Assembly: GCA_038380795.1 (NCBI GenBank)
Contig: CM076266.1
Coordinates: 34,050,145-34,114,144 of the forward strand
Length of the DNA: 64,000 nucleotides
DNA from: Pyrocephalus nanus
Lineage: Eukaryota > Chordata > Aves > Passeriformes > Tyrannidae
Direction of reading: 5' to 3'
Positions 22,992-36,900 of the stretch are shown piece after piece. Each line of letters opens with the position of its first letter. Positions within the stretch are counted from its first letter, which is position 1. Below the pieces are notes generated by a model that worked only from the letters and a program-made list of their open reading frames with translations, did no database searches and was not told the DNA's origin. The translations under genes were made by a program, and so were the position numbers.

Positions 22992-25689
22992 AGGATATCA
23001 CAGAATTGAAGCAGAATTTTTGAGTGATATCTGAGTAGGAGATAAAAAAAAAGGAAATATCAAATGTGAGACAAATTCAAATAATGCTGACATTTTCTTA
23101 TTTATGGCTTTTATTCCTCAGATACACTGTCTTTCTGACAGTCATGTCACTGAAATCTTTAGTCAAATTTTTATCCTCTGATGTGTTTCTCAGTAGGGGA
23201 AATATATCTCAAGATCAGAGTTTTAAGACCATCTCCAAATAAATTAATTACAAACTGCTGTTGATTTCAAGAGAAGAAAGGAAGTTCCTTGCTCTCTTGA
23301 GGAAATAAATTAATGATAGTACACATTTATGCTGGTTCAGTATAAATCCTCGAGGTAGCCCAAGTTCTAATCTACAGTTCTACCACAGTGGGAGTGAGTT
23401 AGTCTGTGTGATGTCTTTCCTTTGTTTCTTGCATTCATGCTTATAGGTTAGACTGGATGCATTACCCACACAGACAAAATTGTCTGCATTATCAGACAGC
23501 AGATATATAGGCATAATCAAGATTTCCCCCCAGTTTTCCATAAATATGAAATTAGAGAGCTGGAAAGATACACTAATTGTAAGCAAAGCAGCTCCCTTCC
23601 TAAGCTAATACTTTGTTCTGTAATCAAAATCCATATTTTTAAAATATTTCTCTAGAAACTTTATGTTCGGGTAATATGCTGTTAAATACAAGCCTCCCTA
23701 GTGGGAATGGTATAATTTATTATATGGAATATAATGGCTTTTTGATTATAGAAACAATATTGAATGTTTCTTTTTACAGACTGTTAAACTAGAACCGAAA
23801 CCAAAATGTAGTCTCCCGCTGCTGAATTCTACAATGTTATAATGGAAAAAGAGAGTTAATGAAGAATAATTCTGTGAGCTTTAAGCAATTTCATTCATAG
23901 TGAAGTACAGTGAAAGTAAAACTGGAAATGTAAGAAGTACTCACTTTGGTATTTTGAGTGCAACTGATTAGTAATTTTGTCAGAGATTATTCAGAACTGG
24001 TGAAGTCAACCTTATCTAGCCTTGAAGTTAGTTCTGCTTTTAGTAAGAGGTTGGGTAAAGTACATACCAGAAATACCTTTCCACCTGAATTATTCTAAGG
24101 TTCTTTAGAAAATGCACTGGAAAAACTTAAGTTTTAAAGATTCAGTGGCCTACTTGCTTAATTTACATCAGCCAAGAGCAAGTTATGTACAGCCAAAGGC
24201 TTGGTTTTTTTCTTCATAGCTGTGTATTTCAAAAGAAAAAATCACCAAGAAAATTTCACTTTGAATGTCAGATTGCTGATGTTATTTGACAGAAGCAAAG
24301 CAAATTCAGGAAAATCTATATTCTTTGAAAGGCTCTGAGATGTAAAACAAAGTGTTGAAGCCTTTTTTAGTATATTTATTTTTTTCATCAAATTGCCTGT
24401 AGCATACAGTCAGAACTGCTTTTGATCTATGTTACAGTCTATCTAGTTAAAGATTATAAAAATAAAATTCCTCCCCTCTAAAAAGAGGAAATCTAGGAAC
24501 AAAGCTACTAGTATGCATGAATTGGTTTTAGACCTTTATTTCTGTCATTAGTAGTGATGGAGGGAAGAACAGATGCTGCCAGATGCAGTAAAGAACAACA
24601 GATATCATATAATTCAATGATGTATTAAGCCAGACTTTGTCTTCATGGCAGGCCAATATTAATAGCCTTTCAAAGTTATTTTTTCTTAGAATAAGATAAC
24701 TTTTAATGTAAACCACTGAAGATTTAAAAAATAGACCCTGTTGTGTAAACACTGGAGTGATCAAACAGCTCCTTAAAAAAATTATCCTGTAATTGATATT
24801 GAATATGTTTGTGATTTTTTTTTTTCTGTATGGTGTTTCAGTCTCTCACTGATCACATCTCATCATTCGATTAAATTGTGATCAATTAAAAACTAATTTG
24901 GGCATGTTGAGGGAAATATTTTTCTACTTAGAATTGTCAACAAAATCTAATATCAAAAGTATAACACATTAGTAACAGAGTACTCCTCATGTTTTAAAAT
25001 CTTGAAATGTTCAAGAAAAAAACATTGCCAGAGTAATTCACTGTATTGTATTTGATTTTATCACCAACTCTTTTGATGTCAGTCACCCTTGTCACAAACA
25101 GATGAAATATGCTTAAGAAAACCAAAGAAAAGATTCTGGAACTGCCAAGCTTTAAAAAATATTTATTATTCAGAATCAAAGCGTTGTAATTTAAACACTT
25201 ACTACTGTGAAGTAAATTCTTTCAAGAACAGTAGCAAGCTTCTCTGGTCTTAAATTAAAAGAATTTTATTGATTTGTATTAATTTTAAAAGCTTTTGAAA
25301 GCAGTAATTTTATAACTAAAGAAAGAACAATTAAATAAGCTTATAGCTGGCACAGAAGTTTCAGTACACTTTATTTTTACCAACACTTTATTTTTTTTGC
25401 AAGCTAGAAGAGTTTATTTCAACAGATTGACTCTCTTATTTTTATCTCTATGGGGTTGTACGTATGTTGTAAATGACATACATAAATATTTTGTGACAGG
25501 CTGAAATTTGTAGTGTAGGTTAGTTTACTCTGTTTTATGGCTGTAAATCTGTTCTAAGGGAAATAATATGCTTCTCTTGTGATTCTTTTGATACAGCACA
25601 CAGCCCATCCTACAAAATCCATTGACCACATTAATGAGAGTACTAGAGGGTCAGGTCGAATTTGAATGTGTGTGCTTCTGAGTACAGCA

Positions 25690-25730
25690 GTTTGTCTTGC
25701 ATGTTGAAGTAGTTGAAAACCTGACAAAAC
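25690..25730 (+). repeat. 41-bp dispersed direct repeat, copy 1
   Basis: Begins GTTTGTCTTGCATGTTGAAG and ends CTGACAAAAC. It matches 27461-27501 in the same orientation with 2 differences in 41 positions. Similarity stops abruptly at both ends. It is not part of any repeat family I recognise. Confidence 0.9.
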
Positions 25731-25936
25731 AGTCATGGATGTTCACACAGAAAAAGCAGTTTATTCTTAGTCTGCATAGAAATTTATTAGTTCTTGGCTA
25801 GTTTGGCAGAAAATTCAAGTGCTGTGCTTTGTAGGGAGTGCACTTGCATACCATCTGCTGATTAGCCCAGAGACCTGTATGGTAGTCTGCAGCTAGCTTT
25901 TAATCTTGGAAAATTATAGGGGTTGCTTGGTTCTTG

Positions 25937-25951
25937 CCCCCCCCCCCCCCC
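25937..25951. repeat. Poly-C tract (15 C)
   Basis: Fifteen C in a row, equal to G15 on the minus strand. The G strand could form a G-quadruplex within a single run. Confidence 0.9.
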
Positions 25952-27460
25952 TTAAAGGTCTGCAATAATTTATTATTTAAAGGAATTCTGCAAACAGTAT
26001 GTGTTTATTTTGTCAAGTCAGAAGTCATATTCCCGATGATTTTAAGTGAAAAAGTGGCTCTGGATAGCTGAATGGCATGTCTTCTAATTCAGTTTTATTC
26101 ATGGCTTTTTCAAATTTTATAGTCTAGAGAAACTGCTCTTTCAGAGTGTAATGTAAGGTCTTTTTCTTTTCTTAAATCTTTGTATTTTTCTGTTCAATAA
26201 ACTCAAGAAAGCCTTGCACATGTATAAACCAACACTTGGCAAGAATAGGTGTCATTACTCTTGACAGATCTCTAGGATTATGTTAGCTGTTGATAGGGTT
26301 AATGAAACATCATACCTATATGCAAGAATTTCTTTTTTCCACTGGGAATATGGAGTGGTATGATTACTATGCAGTGCTATTAAGATATTCCTGGTATATT
26401 TTGGTAAAAACATCTATTTCTTTCTGTATCTACTATTTTTTTAATTTCTTTGATGAATGATCTTCATAATAGTGCTTTCTTCCTTTGCTGACTAACTGTG
26501 GCTATTTTATGAAGTGTCATCATGGAAAGATTGAGTACTCAAGCTCAGCCTATCCCCAAAGTTACCGAGAAAGAGACTTGTCACCCTGACTTACTCTTTG
26601 TGGATATCCAAAGGATTTCTGGTTAATGTGTTCTGACAGAACCCTCCATGCTCTGCAGTTCACCTGCTATAGATGTTATGCCATTAAAACACGCTGGCTG
26701 AAGCATCATATGCAAACACAAAATGGCAGAACTGGCAAGTTTATCAAATGATTTCTTCAGAAAGGCAAGGAGGGGAAAAAAAATAAATGAAATCTGCTTC
26801 ATCCTTTCTATTCTTTTGATAATAAAGCATTTTACAACATTCTTGAGACCAAAGCTGGCAGAAGTGTACACACAGAGCTCAGCAGGATTTTGAAATGTGC
26901 TCAGTTTGTTTATTTTGTGTACAAAATGAGGTGCCTAAAGCTCCTTTTCTCTTGACGTTATGTAAGGTTGAAAACCACCCACTGTGACTCAAAGAAACCC
27001 TATGGAAAAGGTGGCATATTATCCATACCGAGGGCAGTAATCAGGCCAACAGCAGCTTCCTGCTAGACTATTTTGCTGTAACAGTATGTGAGGTTAGGCT
27101 CGTACTGTTCAATCTCAGGGAAAACTTTAGAAGGCCTTGGTTCCCATCGAGAAGTGCTCTCTCTGGTAGTACAATGCTCTACATAACCCCCCTGTGAACA
27201 GTGGCACAAACCTCTGAGCGAACTTTCATTTATGAAGGATGAAAAGGGATCAATGCTGTGACATGAGGAGACTGGCTAATGAGGGGATAGTATGATTCAG
27301 ATGGGGCTAGATCATGCTTTTTCATGATTTGGAGGGAAAATCAGACATGAAAATTCATTTTTATAGGATTAACTTGCAGAGGTAAAAAAAAGAAATAGAA
27401 AATTATTACAGTGAATAAATGAACAACTGTGGGGATGACAACAGGACAGGGGAGAGAACC

Positions 27461-27501
27461 GTTTGTCTTGCATGTTGAAGTAATTGAAAACCTGACGAAA
27501 C
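27461..27501 (+). repeat. 41-bp dispersed direct repeat, copy 2
   Basis: Second copy of the sequence at 25690-25730, 1,771 bp downstream and in the same orientation, ending CTGACGAAAC. The flanks are unrelated to those of copy 1. Confidence 0.9.
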
Positions 27502-28799
27502 ATAAGATGTATTTTGCTTCCTGACCATCTTGAAGTCATTAAGAAAATTAGCATAACTTTCCATAGAATTCATATGATACATTCATTTGAATGCCTGGTG
27601 CATACATTTCCTACTCAGATGGTGGGCTCCTTCTGCCAGACGCTGGCAAGTTGGTGTAAGTTACCCAGCAGAAGTTAAAATGTTCTTTCATTGCAAGCTG
27701 ACAAAGTGAAAGAAATATGCACAAAACAAATACTCTTTCCAGACCTACCACCCTCTCATTTCTTTCTCCTTCTTCTTCAAGGGACCCCAGGAAAAGGATT
27801 CACAATCCTTGTCTGAGGAAAACTAAAATGAAATGCTTATCTGAGAACTGCTTCATTTTGAGCAGGTTAAAGACTTCAAAGTTTAACTGTGGATTACAAA
27901 CAGCAGAAAATGGAAGTATCACATACATTCAAAAAGTTGACAAATACCAGTTGAAAAAATAATGTTTCCATGGGCGCAACTTAAAAAAATAAAAAAAATG
28001 TTCCTAATAATTTGAACTATGTTTCAAGAAAAGATATTTCTGCGTTATATTTTTTACCCCATATAAATAATAGCAAGATGATACAATGCAAAAAAAGCCT
28101 TTTTGCCTGGCTCAGCACAAGAAGGATTTATCCCAATTTAGTTAGCATATTATCCGAACACTAAAGTACTGAGTAATGAATCACACATTTTCTCTGATGA
28201 ATCCAGGTTTCCTTGCATAGAATGTTAGGTGAATCTTGGAAATTTTCTCCTGGAAATATAAAACATACCTAATTCTTTGTACTCTTCCAGAAGAAAAATC
28301 CCTAAGAATATAAAAAAAGACCCATAGCATATTTGTTGTGTTGCAGTATCATCAGTTGTTCTTCTATCACTAGTTTAATTAGATCATGATGTGTGTGGAA
28401 TTATTTAATACCATATGGTAACATTATATTTGCTATGTTGGCAGTCCTCAGGATGGGAGTTCTGTTACCCTTATCACTATGTAAGGCAGGAGGAATGTGA
28501 AGACTCTAGAGTAATTCTATGAATAACACAAAATACTGGTAGCATCAAAAATTAAAATTAAGGTTTATAGGGGTTTTTTTTTTTTGGTCTAGATTTACTT
28601 AGTACTATGCAGTAATTTTTCCTCCTTGCTTTTCTTTATTGGTGAACCTTGCTATTCAGACATTACTTTTCTATCAAATTAAATTGCAAAGAAATTATTC
28701 CCTTGGAAGCTCCCTTTCAGCTTCATTCCTAACTCCTCCAGTGAATACTGAAAGTGCTGAAAGCTGGATTTTCGTGATGTTTACAGAATTGCTCAGAAG

Positions 28800-28804
<5 letters not shown>

Positions 28805-28834
<30 letters not shown>
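28805..28834 (+). repeat. Poly-T tract (30 T)
   Basis: Thirty T in a row followed by ACCCTGTC. It produces a poly-Phe stretch in a spurious frame. Confidence 0.95.
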
Positions 28835-28839
<5 letters not shown>

Positions 28840-29839
28840 GTCTTCTTTGTGAAGATCAAAGTAACACGTTTTCGTTGTTCAGCAGTTGTTAACATACAAG
28901 ACCTAATATTCCCACAGGTAGAATAGATCCTAACATCCTTGATATTTTGCAATTAAAAAAAAAAGCTCTGGTGGATATTTAATTTACCCATCAGTTCACT
29001 GGTGTTTGAAGAAGGTACTGCCAAATTCTGGAAGGGTTTTTCCTGAGTAAATGCTTGGGGGCTTGATCTGTGATTTTTTAAATGCCTTTGGGAGGTGAGA
29101 TCAGATGCGTAAGAATGTGAATGTGTTTATTTTTTTACATGAATCCTACTGCTAGAATCCTTGGGGATTTGCTGTATCAAAGATATTTATGAGAATATTG
29201 CCCTTGGCTGCAGTTTGAAAGGGAGCAATATAGGACAGGGACAGATGAAGGGTAGGCAAGCTGGTGACTCTGATCACAGGGAATGTTGAGTCTCCTAGAT
29301 CTGCGTAACCTTTCTTATGCATAGCACTCAAGCAAAGTAGGTGAGTGTGCGGTATTCTGTAGTCTCATGTCCACTTCAGAGTTTGCTTGTGTGTTACATC
29401 TCCTGAATGTTCATAATTTCAGAAACAGCAAAGCATGAGCAGGACTAATCACCCAATGGACGGATTCAGAATATGCTGTTTTCTGTGCGTGGTGTGATCT
29501 TGTTTGGAGAACAAGATCTTCAGGCATGTGACTATTATATTTAGCCTTTGATGTGAAACAATTGTTTGCTGTTTAGACTCTTGAGCTTCTGTGTTCTTTC
29601 AGTTGTCCTGCTTTAAAGGGAAGAATAGGGCAAGAAGATGGTTATAACATCTGGCAGGTTTTTCAGAGCAATCCCTCAACATCTCTAGGTTAAGATTTCC
29701 CACAAGAAATAGGTATTAAAAATGATGAAGCAAGAAGAAAAAGAGGAGAGTTATAAAATCAAGTGGTGTTTGAAGTGTCTTTCACTGCAGATGAATTGTT
29801 CTAGTAAGAAGAAGGAATTTTTTGCCCTCAGTTCAGCAA

Positions 29840-29920
29840 GAGATCTTGAGCGTTACAGAGAACTGCTGGACTTGATTATCTGAAAGGTCCTTTCCAACTG
29901 AAATAATTTTGTGAACTAGC
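29840..29920 (+). mobile_element. CR1-type 3' tail fragment
   Basis: CTGGACTTGATTATCTGAAA, then GGTCCTTTCCAACTGAAATA and ATTTTGTGAA, match the conserved CR1 (or CR1-mobilised SINE) 3' terminus in sense orientation. Only about 60-80 bp is recognisable, so family and left boundary are uncertain. Confidence 0.65.
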
Positions 29921-30340
29921 AAAAGTACCATTTAAACAAATTAAGGAATCTAATATTTATATTATTTTGTTGACCAGAATAGTCCCATAATCTGTTACTA
30001 ATACACATCTGCTGATGTATAAAAATAATGCATTAACATGTGCACATGCATACAGAGAGTTTTAATTAGTTGCTGAGATAATGTGTAATTCTCTGCCCCT
30101 CTAAATTTGCTGATTGAAAAATTAAGAATTCCTGCCCTTTAAATGCTCAGCTTTCACAGAGGTTACAGTAAATCTCTTAATCTCCCAAGCACTTATTTTC
30201 TTCTGTGTTCTTCACAGACATTTATCCACGGGATATTCATTTCCAATCTGTATTTAAATCCAGGAATTACTGTGTGGGCTTTGAGCTATCTGCTTTCATG
30301 CACTGCTAATGGGCTCTACCACAGTAACTCTGGATGAGCT

Positions 30341-30350
30341 GGGGGGGGGG
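30341..30350. repeat. Short poly-G tract (10 G)
   Basis: Ten G followed by AGGG, then a purine-rich GAAAGAAAAAAGG segment. Confidence 0.85.
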
Positions 30351-30676
30351 AGGGAAAGAAAAAAGGTTCAAGCCCAGTCATATTTGACTTCTGTTTCAGC
30401 TTAGGCTGAGCTCTATTTATTCTTGGTGCAGAGAGCATTAAAAAAAGCAATTATTTGGAGGTGAGGGAAGGGCAGGAAGGATCCACAGTAAAGGATTTAT
30501 TCTGGCTTTAAAGAGAACATCAGTGCATCAGATTTTCAGTCTTATTATGGGACGTAGTTGAACTTACCTGCTGAATGGGGTGTGAGGATTTGAAACGTAT
30601 CCCTGATTTTTGTCAAATACCCTCAGTACTTTACTTCATGTTCCTTAAAGAATTTGTAGTCCAGAATCTTGGATGT

Positions 30677-30820
30677 AAATGGTCATGGTTAAAGCATGGT
30701 GCTAATAACACCGTTGTAAGGGCCAATCCCTTTATGGGCCATTCACTTAAGATTTGGACTTGATGATCCTTGCGGGTCCCTTTCAGCTCAGAATATTTGT
30801 GATTCTGTGCAATTCTGTAG
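30677..30820 (+). mobile_element. tRNA-Ile-derived SINE with CR1-like tail (TguSINE1 type)
   Basis: The head resembles tRNA-Ile: GGTTAAAGCATGGTGCTAAT (A-box region, then the CTAATAAC anticodon loop), followed by GGGCCAATCCC in the position of the B-box and ATGGGCCATTCACTTAAG. The tail is the CR1-type TTGGACTTGATGATCCTTGC, GGGTCCCTTTCAGCTCAGAA, ATTTGTGATTCTG and a second ATTCTGT. Known: the zebra finch SINE TguSINE1 combines a tRNA-Ile head with a CR1 tail and is mobilised by CR1. The degraded B-box and several head substitutions show a fixed, inactive copy. It is not a functional tRNA gene because acceptor-stem pairing and a 3' terminator are missing. Confidence 0.82.
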
Positions 30821-33800
30821 AATTTCACATTGTTTTGTAAATACACAGTAACTCACAGTAGCATGTTTTCCCATTAGTTAGTAGATGCTTTGCAGTCATT
30901 ATGCTGAAGGGCCCATTTCTGTAAGTGAAACTTAGTATTAAATAAATATGTTGTTGTAGAATAAAACACAGAAACATAGTGTTCTTTTAAGTAGTTACAA
31001 TGAAGATGTCTCTTGACCTTCTGGCATTTTCTCCTCTGCACATCAAAGAATTCATTTCAGTTTCATTGAGAGCATACTTAGAGAGGGAAAGGGAAGGAAA
31101 TTGAAAGAAAATGTGCTGAGACCTTTAGTTTTGTATTTCCAGCCTTTGTAAAATAACCCAAATTTGAAAACTATGCTAAGATATATCCAGAAAAAAAAAA
31201 ATGTGGTATTACCAATGAATATAAATCCTTAAAATATTTTTTTTCTTCTTCCGTTTTTCTCTTCCCATCCTAGTTTCCTTTTCATCATTGTTCTCTTTAT
31301 TTTTTCTCTTCTGTGCACTATATTGTCTGACTGTTCTTCACTAATTCAGCTTTGCTTTGCTGTTTTGGTATTATAAATGTCCTATTTTATCAAAGATGAC
31401 TAAATACTTTTGGTCAATAATAGCAAGATGCATTTCTTCTTTCCTGATTATTATATACTTTCAATATTATTCTTATAAAGGTTTGGAGCAATGCTCTTTA
31501 TTTTCTGGTAAATGTGCTCAAAGTTTTAAATTCTACCTTTGAAAATATTTTTACTAGAAACTGATGAATTGTTTGGGGGAAGAAAGATTTTTGCATTTCT
31601 TTTTTAATTGTGTGTCTTGGTCTTCTGTGGAACTATAAGCACAAATAAATGCACTAATTAAACTCTGATGCTTATTTTAGACTCTTGACAAACACAGTTA
31701 TACCCTCTTTCCTGGTGCTGGAAGAGTCTTAACTCAAATCATCATTCATAGCGTAAGAAAACTTCTGGGTAGATGGAGATAGGAAAAGAATTCAGGTCAA
31801 ATCTTGTGAGAGGCAATTTACCTCTTTCAGTTCAGATTAAAGAGCTTGGGCCAAAGAGTACCTTGAAGGGAAGTGACAGACTCACACTAGTGTCTTGGAC
31901 TCTCATGACAGCACAAAACAGGCATCAGAAAGGAGTTGCTGATTGTATCAGCTTGGACTTTATAATTTATTGATATGCATAACCTAAAGAACAGATCATA
32001 ATATGATCTAATTATGCATTATTTAGCTATTTAGTAAATGATTGCCTGAGCAGATTTACTTTAAACCCTCTGGTGCTAGGAAAACAATAGCAATGAATCT
32101 TAAACTTGCTTTATATTTATGTACTTATTTTCCATCCCCAAGAGACCAAAGCTCTGTCCAACAATTCTAGATATGTCTCTGCCTCAGTAAATTGGAGGTT
32201 TTCTAACTCTTTTTTCTTACCGAGTTAAGCACTTGTAAGAGAATGTCCAATGTCTCTGTAACCAGGAAAGTATTACTTAAAATCACTATTACATTATTTT
32301 AAGATGAAGCTAATATATTGGCCTGTGTGCAACAACCTGTCCCCACACTGCATATTTCTAGCTGAAACTTGAAAAAACCCAACCTACTGAACAATAGAAA
32401 CGTTCAGGGAGGAATAAAGAGAAAACTCAAAAAAAAGTAATTTTAAAATTTGGATAAATTTAAAGTATTCAGTGTATTCTTTTGAATATTCATTGGAGTA
32501 TTCAATGGCTTCTTTTCAAAAACGGTTTTTGGTCACATGAAGTTCTTGTTTGCTGGAGATTGCTACATGTTGCTGATGAATTGCATGCTTCTTAGCAATA
32601 ACACTTCTTAATAGAATTGACCATAGCAATGAAGAGAAGTTGTCTGTGAAAGAAACTTGTTTGAACTATCATTTAACTTGCAAATCATAGGGGTTTATGC
32701 TGATGAATGGCTCATTTAAAAATCAGGTGGACTAAAGTGCAGAGCAGTCTCCTTCACAACTAATTGAATTTAGTCTTAATATCTCAGGGCCCCAGATGTT
32801 ATAGCCTTTCCTTTCCTTTTTATTTTTGCAAAGTAAATTTAAGGAAGTGGGATATAGCCCTGCTCTTCAGGATTTGAAACCTTCATGAAACCTGATTTCT
32901 GCCTCTCTTATTGAAAAGCTTACAGATTGAAACAAAAGTTTCTGTTTGTCAATTAGTTTTAATATTTGGCATTTGAGCTTAATTAATTTTCCCAACATTT
33001 AATAACTGCACTTAACTGAAGCCTGTTTTGATGACTAATTACTGTGAGTTTATTGCTGTCTTGACATTTCTATTACACCCATGATTACAGTAAAATCACT
33101 TAGAAAACTTTGGCACATTTCAAGTTGTTTGCTTATGAACTGTTTATTCATCCGCTTTATGGGAAAGCACTGTGGCAGTAGGAGCTGCAGGTACTCAGTG
33201 CTCTGCTGTAAGAAATGACTTACATCAGCTTCTTCTCTGGCGAATTACCTGATAGTCCAGCAGGCATTTTCACCTACTTGTAATACCAATGGGGATATTT
33301 AGTATCTAAATAAAACTTCTCACCCAGCCCAAATGCAGGTGTGGAATATGAGACATGCATGCTTCCTGACTTGCTTAAAGTCTTGCAAGGAGTTTCTAGC
33401 AACCAGAACTAGAATAAAGGATATCTAATTCAAGTTCCGGTCATTATAGCACGCCTCTCTTCTGACATTTATGCCCCAAATCTGACAGGTAATTCACTTA
33501 CCAATCTAAGTGTTTTCATTGAAAACTGTGGTGCCTCTTTTTCTTTATCCACAGCTACCTGACAAGAATCAAATATATATTTAATTAAATCTTTTGAAAA
33601 GCAATATTGCAAAGCTTACTTTTGTTCAAATATTTTTATCCTTTATTAAGTTTCCTCTGGTAATAATTTCTGATTCTTTGGCTTGTAATATATATTAAAC
33701 TTTGTCTTCTTAGCAGACCTGCTGTCATCAGATTCTGAAGAGCTATGCTTATTTTGATATATTTCTAGGATTGCGAATGGAATAGTCACCTTTTTTTTTT

Positions 33801-33912
33801 TTACCCAAAGCTTGACACAGGAATGATTTGTGAGGATACCTGCCTGTTTGCTTAAGCTTATTTTTCTGTGAATTTTAGTTTGAGGATTTTCTTATTAATT
33901 TGTTAAAAATAG

Positions 33913-33963
33913 TCAAACAAACAAAAAACAAACAAACAATCAACCTCAAAAAACCAAACACGC
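33913..33963. repeat. A-rich (CAAA)n simple repeat
   Basis: Repeated CAAA/ACAAAC units with interruptions. No element is attached. Confidence 0.8.
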
Positions 33964-36900
33964 ATCTCGCTCCCCAAACTGAACAAACCCCAAATTAAAC
34001 TTCAGAACACTTTTTTATCTGGAAAAAAAATAAAACATTTTAATCCTCTTAGCACATCAGAATAACTTACAGCATAAATATTATTTTATGCTATGTACAT
34101 TGTGCTAAGGATCATAACAAAAAATAACAAGTAGTTCCACTGAGAACAAGAATGGAAATTTGTAGCTACACCATTTCTTGGAGTGCCTCATTTATAAGAT
34201 TTAAAGATGGGGTTATGAACTGGAAGTTACACAAGTTTTCAATACCAGCCAAACTCATAAATTATTTTACTCCTCTGAAATGTAGTTGAGCTCATCAGAG
34301 GCTGAAGGGTATATGCCAAGAAAGCATCAGGCTCATGCCAGTGAGCTGCGGTTCCACTTGCTTCTGTCAGCCACTGGGAGCTTTGTTCTCTGAGGATCTT
34401 CTGAGGTTGCAGTAGGCTTCTCTGACTTCTAGTGTCTTTTTGCTGTTTGTTTTTATCATCACTTTTACGTAGCCCGTTTAGCTCTAGTGGATGAATGGAT
34501 TTTAAGACCATCTGCAGCTGCTATTAATATCACCCTTGAGTGTGTGTATTTCCACAAGCATTTGGTAACAGCTGTTTGAGCAAAACACTTTTTGATTTAC
34601 TTCCTATCTAATTTTACAGTATCACTTCCTTTTTTTGCTCATTTTAGTAATATTTGCCTATCAAAAAATGTCAATCATAAAATTTTAAGAACATCCTTTG
34701 CAAATGTCTAGTGAGGTATTTGAATTTAAAAATAAATATTTTGTGTACATTTTATGTCAGCAATTTAAAATTAACAATCTGTTTTAGTGGTATTTCTGGC
34801 AATAGTTTATCAGAAGTTCGAGTGTTACTATAAAGCTTCCTTGGTTTAATTATATGAAAGTATGTCCTTCTGGCAAATAAAGGAAATTATTAACTATAAA
34901 AGTTGTACTCAGCATATATTTATTTGAAAGATTTAAAAATACTTTTGTATTGTGATGACTTCCTCAACAGTCATGTAGTGTTCTTTCTCCTTGATTACTG
35001 TTTGATGTGTGATGCGTATATGTAGGTAGTAGAAAAGCTTTCTAATTGATTAAAAGATTATACAAACTTAAGAGATATATAGGTTTTAGTGATTGGATAA
35101 TCTTGTTGCAATTATACATCCATAGAGAAATATTTTGCCTGGCATGAATTCCTCTTCTGTTCTGTAGGAGAAACCTTCATTTGATGTTGTTAAAATACAG
35201 GATATAAAGGAAATATCAGTGGCCACTTAAAAAACAGTTGACTGAAGATAATGGTGCTGCTTATATTTGGAGCAATGTAATATATTTGCCCCTCTTTACT
35301 TTCTAGAATGACTTTTGGTAGTTTTCTTTGAAGTGACTGATTCTCTAGACGTTTATGGTACAGTGGTGTCAATGAGCTTTTAACCAGAGGTGGAAGTCCA
35401 CAAGAGAAAAAATTGGTTTCATTGTAGTCTTCAGAAGCACGGTACACAAGAAAAGGAAAAGTCTCTGGAAGTTTGAAGACTTACGGCAGCTACTTTGGTT
35501 CCACAAGCGTCATTCCTCTTGCTTGACTGAAAAGGATTCTCATGCTCTAGTAGATGTAAAAGTGCTTGGCTACCATTATAAGCAGGGGACAAAAATGTTT
35601 TTTCTTCTTTTTTTATAATATAATATCTTTAGACAGTTTCATCAATCTATTTTCCATTTATATTGTGGTAAGGAATAATATAAAATTTTCAATTAAAAAC
35701 CTTCATTATTTAGTGATGATTATGCCAGTTAAATTAGTTCTTGATGTTGCAAATCCAATTGATAGCAATTAGAGCACTTAGGAAATAAAGTGAAATCCAT
35801 CTTTTCTTGACTCTGTAAGTAGGTTGGGCAGCTCTGCCAATAGGGTGTACCGATCCTTCTTCCCTTGTGTCTTGCAACTTGGTCAGGCTGTTGTTTACAG
35901 ATTATCTGATGTTCCAGTATTTTTCTTTTGGCATTCAGGAATTTCTAAATAGTTCACTGATTGGAGAAGTCATCCTCTGGAAAGGCAAGAAATATGGGGA
36001 GATCACTTTCTGAATAGGCTTTACAGCTATGCTGTAAAGGCCAGGACTGTATATCTTCATATGTCTTCTAGATTGTGATCTAAGGTAAACTTCCAGTTTG
36101 GAGACAAACCCTTTTTAAAGCATATGATACTTTTAAAGGAGATTCTGTTTTGAGAGCAAAATATAGTTTTTTCTTTTGCTACCTTCAGTGTGTTCACTGG
36201 GTAAGATGAATTCTAAGTCAATCTTAGGGATGTGGCTTTACAAATCAAAAAAAAAAACAAACCAAAAATAAGACATTTCTGTGATAGGTCATCGAGTTCC
36301 AAAATAGTTAGTCTGGGCTGTGCATTCTGGTAAGTAAATGGTTTAAATGACAGCACTACAGACAGAGTTTGTATTTTACAGTCAAGCGTTGTAGGATGCA
36401 GCCATGACTCTGACAGGCATTATACTGCTTCAGCTGAGGAAACTGGCCCTGCTGCTTTACCATTACCATTGATAATGAAGCTTCTGGATCTAGTACTCTT
36501 AATTTTATTTTTAATGCTGGTGAGAAGACAAAGGAATACAAGTTCTTATTCTGAAGCCATATTGTCTGTTCACACCTCAGGCGAGCTTGTATCTCTCTGA
36601 AAACCAAACAGCTATTGTGGCAGGTTATCTTTTTGAGCATACTATCAGATGTTGCCACTTTTCTTATGGTAATAATAATAGCTACAGTTAGTGAACAGCA
36701 ACACTGAACCAAGAGGTTTTTTTTTCCTAAATGTGACTTTTTAGCAGTGCTTGTATTAGATGCTAACTTGTAGTGTTTCTTCTAGTCTGACCTAAATTTC
36801 TTGAGGATTTACAGATGTATTATATTAAGGTACCAGCCAGACTGCATTAAAATGAAATACAAGTCTACTTTTTTTTTGACAGATGAAGTGCTTTACAGTT

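Noticed and set aside
30677..30760. tRNA-Ile gene
   Set aside because: The tRNA-like head is fused to a CR1-type tail, has a degraded B-box and no intact acceptor stem, so it is a SINE.
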